Origin: Lingula anatina
Taxonomy: Eukaryota; Brachiopoda; Lingulata; Lingulida; Lingulidae
Assembly (NCBI RefSeq): GCF_001039355.2
Contig: NW_019773947.1
Coordinates: forward strand, 218,510-282,509
Reading direction: 5' to 3'
Length of the DNA stretch: 64,000 nt
Each line of letters starts with the position of its first letter. The stretch's first letter is position 1. Position numbers and translations under genes: made by a program. The notes under the pieces were generated by a model. That model did no database searches. It was not told the DNA's origin and saw nothing but the letters and a program-made list of their open reading frames with translations. Below, in pieces: positions 62,359-64,000 of the stretch.

Positions 62359-64000
62359 GTTTGATGTTATCTAGCCATTTATATGCTAGAAAGTCGTTCC
62401 AGATGGCATACCATAAAGTCACTTAAATTAATTTTGACAAATTCAACAAGATAATACATTCTTTGGATGATTCAGGTGATAAACTTCGTGTGCCATTCAC
62501 TGCTCAAATATAGTAATGGGGATTGGAAGATGCTCAGCCACTTTTAAGTTATCTTGTGTCCCTCAAGAGTATCGTGTTTAACAACTACAGCAGCCACATA
62601 TATAATTTATGCAATCTCCACGAACACTGTGTGGTTTTGTGCATCAGAAAACTTTCCTTGAAACAGGCATCGAGTTGCTTCCGACGTCACGTAAAAAGTC
62701 ATCCTCCCACTCTTAGTGAAACGTCATCCAACCAGTAGTTCCCGCCTTTCAACAAGTCGTTTTCTACTGAGGAAATTTGGTCAACACCCCACGTAAAGTC
62801 TTTCTCGTCGCTTCGACTACGTAACACGAAAACAATCCGGTTTTGCGTATTGCGCACCGTTTTCTACGTTAATTTCAGTTTTTCAGCTTCCTCTCATTTT
62901 GGAACTCGCATTTGACAACGCACTTATATACGCAACGACACTGTGATCCATGGTGTGGCTGCAAGCATTTCTGATCTTTTGTCAAAACAAATTACATACA
63001 ATGCTAAAACAAGATGGTAGTATTCAAATATATAACACCCTTTGGCGAGTTATGTGACAGTTCCAGTGTTGTGACAGATTATATCCCGTGTAGCGCCAAC
63101 CCGTTCAATGAGTGCCAATGAATGTTTGTCGCTTTAAACTTCCCCCTGCTGCACACAAGCATCAAAACATAAAGTCGTAATATCCCCGCTACATAGACAG
63201 CTGTTCACTAAATAAATTAACGTAAAAGACTTCATATCTTACACGATGTAAGACTAATACGGTAATGAATTATTCACAGGAAAAGCAGATGTATTCTCTT
63301 ACTAAGGATGTCAAAAGTGTGAACAGCATATGTAGCTCATCACTGCGTTTTAATTTATTATCCAGAGAACGCGGTAAATCAAAGATTCAACGCGGGCACT
63401 GTGACCTTGTCCTTGTAATAATCATATTATTGAGATAACACCCTATAAAAGAGTTTCGATGCTATCGATTCGTTTTTTTTCTATTCCTCATGTTCAGTAT
63501 ATATAGATATCTAACTTCTTACAATCAACAGGCATGATAACCTTAACGAATCTTTTTTACATTTGAGGTGATTTTTTCAATGATTTTGATAAAATGATGA
63601 GAGGAAAACAGAAAAGAAAATGAGAGAGGAAAAAAGTAACCCTTTTCTTTGTCATTTAAGTATTGCTTGTGTAGCCTGAATTACAGCGCGTCTGTTAAAA
63701 CATATGCCAAAAAGCAAATGTACAGCTTTGATTGGTATGCAGACCGTGCTTACCGTGTACCATAAGGTTTATATGACGACGCCAATTGTATATAATCAAA
63801 GCTCCAGAAGAATATTTGGTTGCGATAGAATTTCGTTTATGGTGAAATTGATGCGAAGTAGTGCATTAATTTTGCAAAAATGCTGGTTTACAGTAACGTG
63901 GTGAAAATTGCATTAACGCAGTTTCTAGGATGGAATATGGTGCGGGTATTCTGATAGGGCAAAAATCGTACATACAAATTTCATTAAACAAACCACTTTA
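62359..64000. other. Upstream region of the TRH-receptor-like gene
   Basis: Contains the 5' UTR and presumably the promoter of the receptor. No clear TATA box, exon or repeat is visible apart from short T and A runs. Confidence 0.4.

Overview
The window is animal nuclear DNA: AT-rich, with intron-split genes, GT-AG splice sites and many microsatellites. The gene set (tektin-1, TRMT2A, RANBP1, ERP29, a TRH-type receptor and two Spätzle/neurotrophin-like cystine-knot ligands), together with Ngaro, Tc1 and MITE elements, suggests a marine invertebrate. It is probably a protostome such as a mollusc or another spiralian; the species cannot be fixed from sequence alone.

Layout. 1-1.6 kb: little except a diverged tandem duplication. 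1.6-1.75 kb (-): a possible small single-exon gene, divergent from TEKT1 (2.0-5.2 kb, +), an axonemal filament protein. 5.8-20.1 kb (-): TRMT2A, the cytosolic tRNA m5U54 methyltransferase, rebuilt here as 19 coding exons and 612 residues in one continuous frame. Its second coding intron carries a 7.6-kb Ngaro-type tyrosine-recombinase retrotransposon (11,699-19,329). 21.3-24.6 kb (+): RANBP1, head-to-head with TRMT2A as in vertebrates. 26.1-28.8 kb (-): ERP29, with its signal-peptide exon beyond a large inverted duplication in intron 1. 32.3-35.6 kb and 39.9-41.2 kb (-): two tandem secreted cystine-knot ligand genes with the same exon plan. 41.2-52.8 kb: mostly empty, with a MITE and small repeats. 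52.8-62.4 kb (-): a TRH/EFLGamide-receptor-like GPCR in two exons, with an 8.4-kb intron holding a dead Tc1-like transposon and two copies of a splice-donor-bearing MITE.

The most unusual object is the Ngaro element. Its repeats follow the split-direct-repeat plan A1-ORFs-B1-A2-B2, with an identical ATAAAT at both ends and at the B1/A2 junction. This is what insertion of a circle by a tyrosine recombinase predicts. It encodes, in order, an SGNH hydrolase with an intact Ser/Asp/His triad, a Gag with CCCH and CCHC-like zinc motifs, RT/RNase H, and a tyrosine recombinase. Between the hydrolase and Gag lie nine evenly spaced hairpin units. They alternate strictly between a perfect stem and a version carrying a G-U wobble. 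The A repeat has a TATA box and a splice donor, and both the hydrolase and Gag ATGs sit exactly 3 nt after a good splice acceptor, so a shared leader exon is likely. The RNase H region is split by a nested hAT-like non-autonomous transposon, so this copy cannot be fully autonomous.
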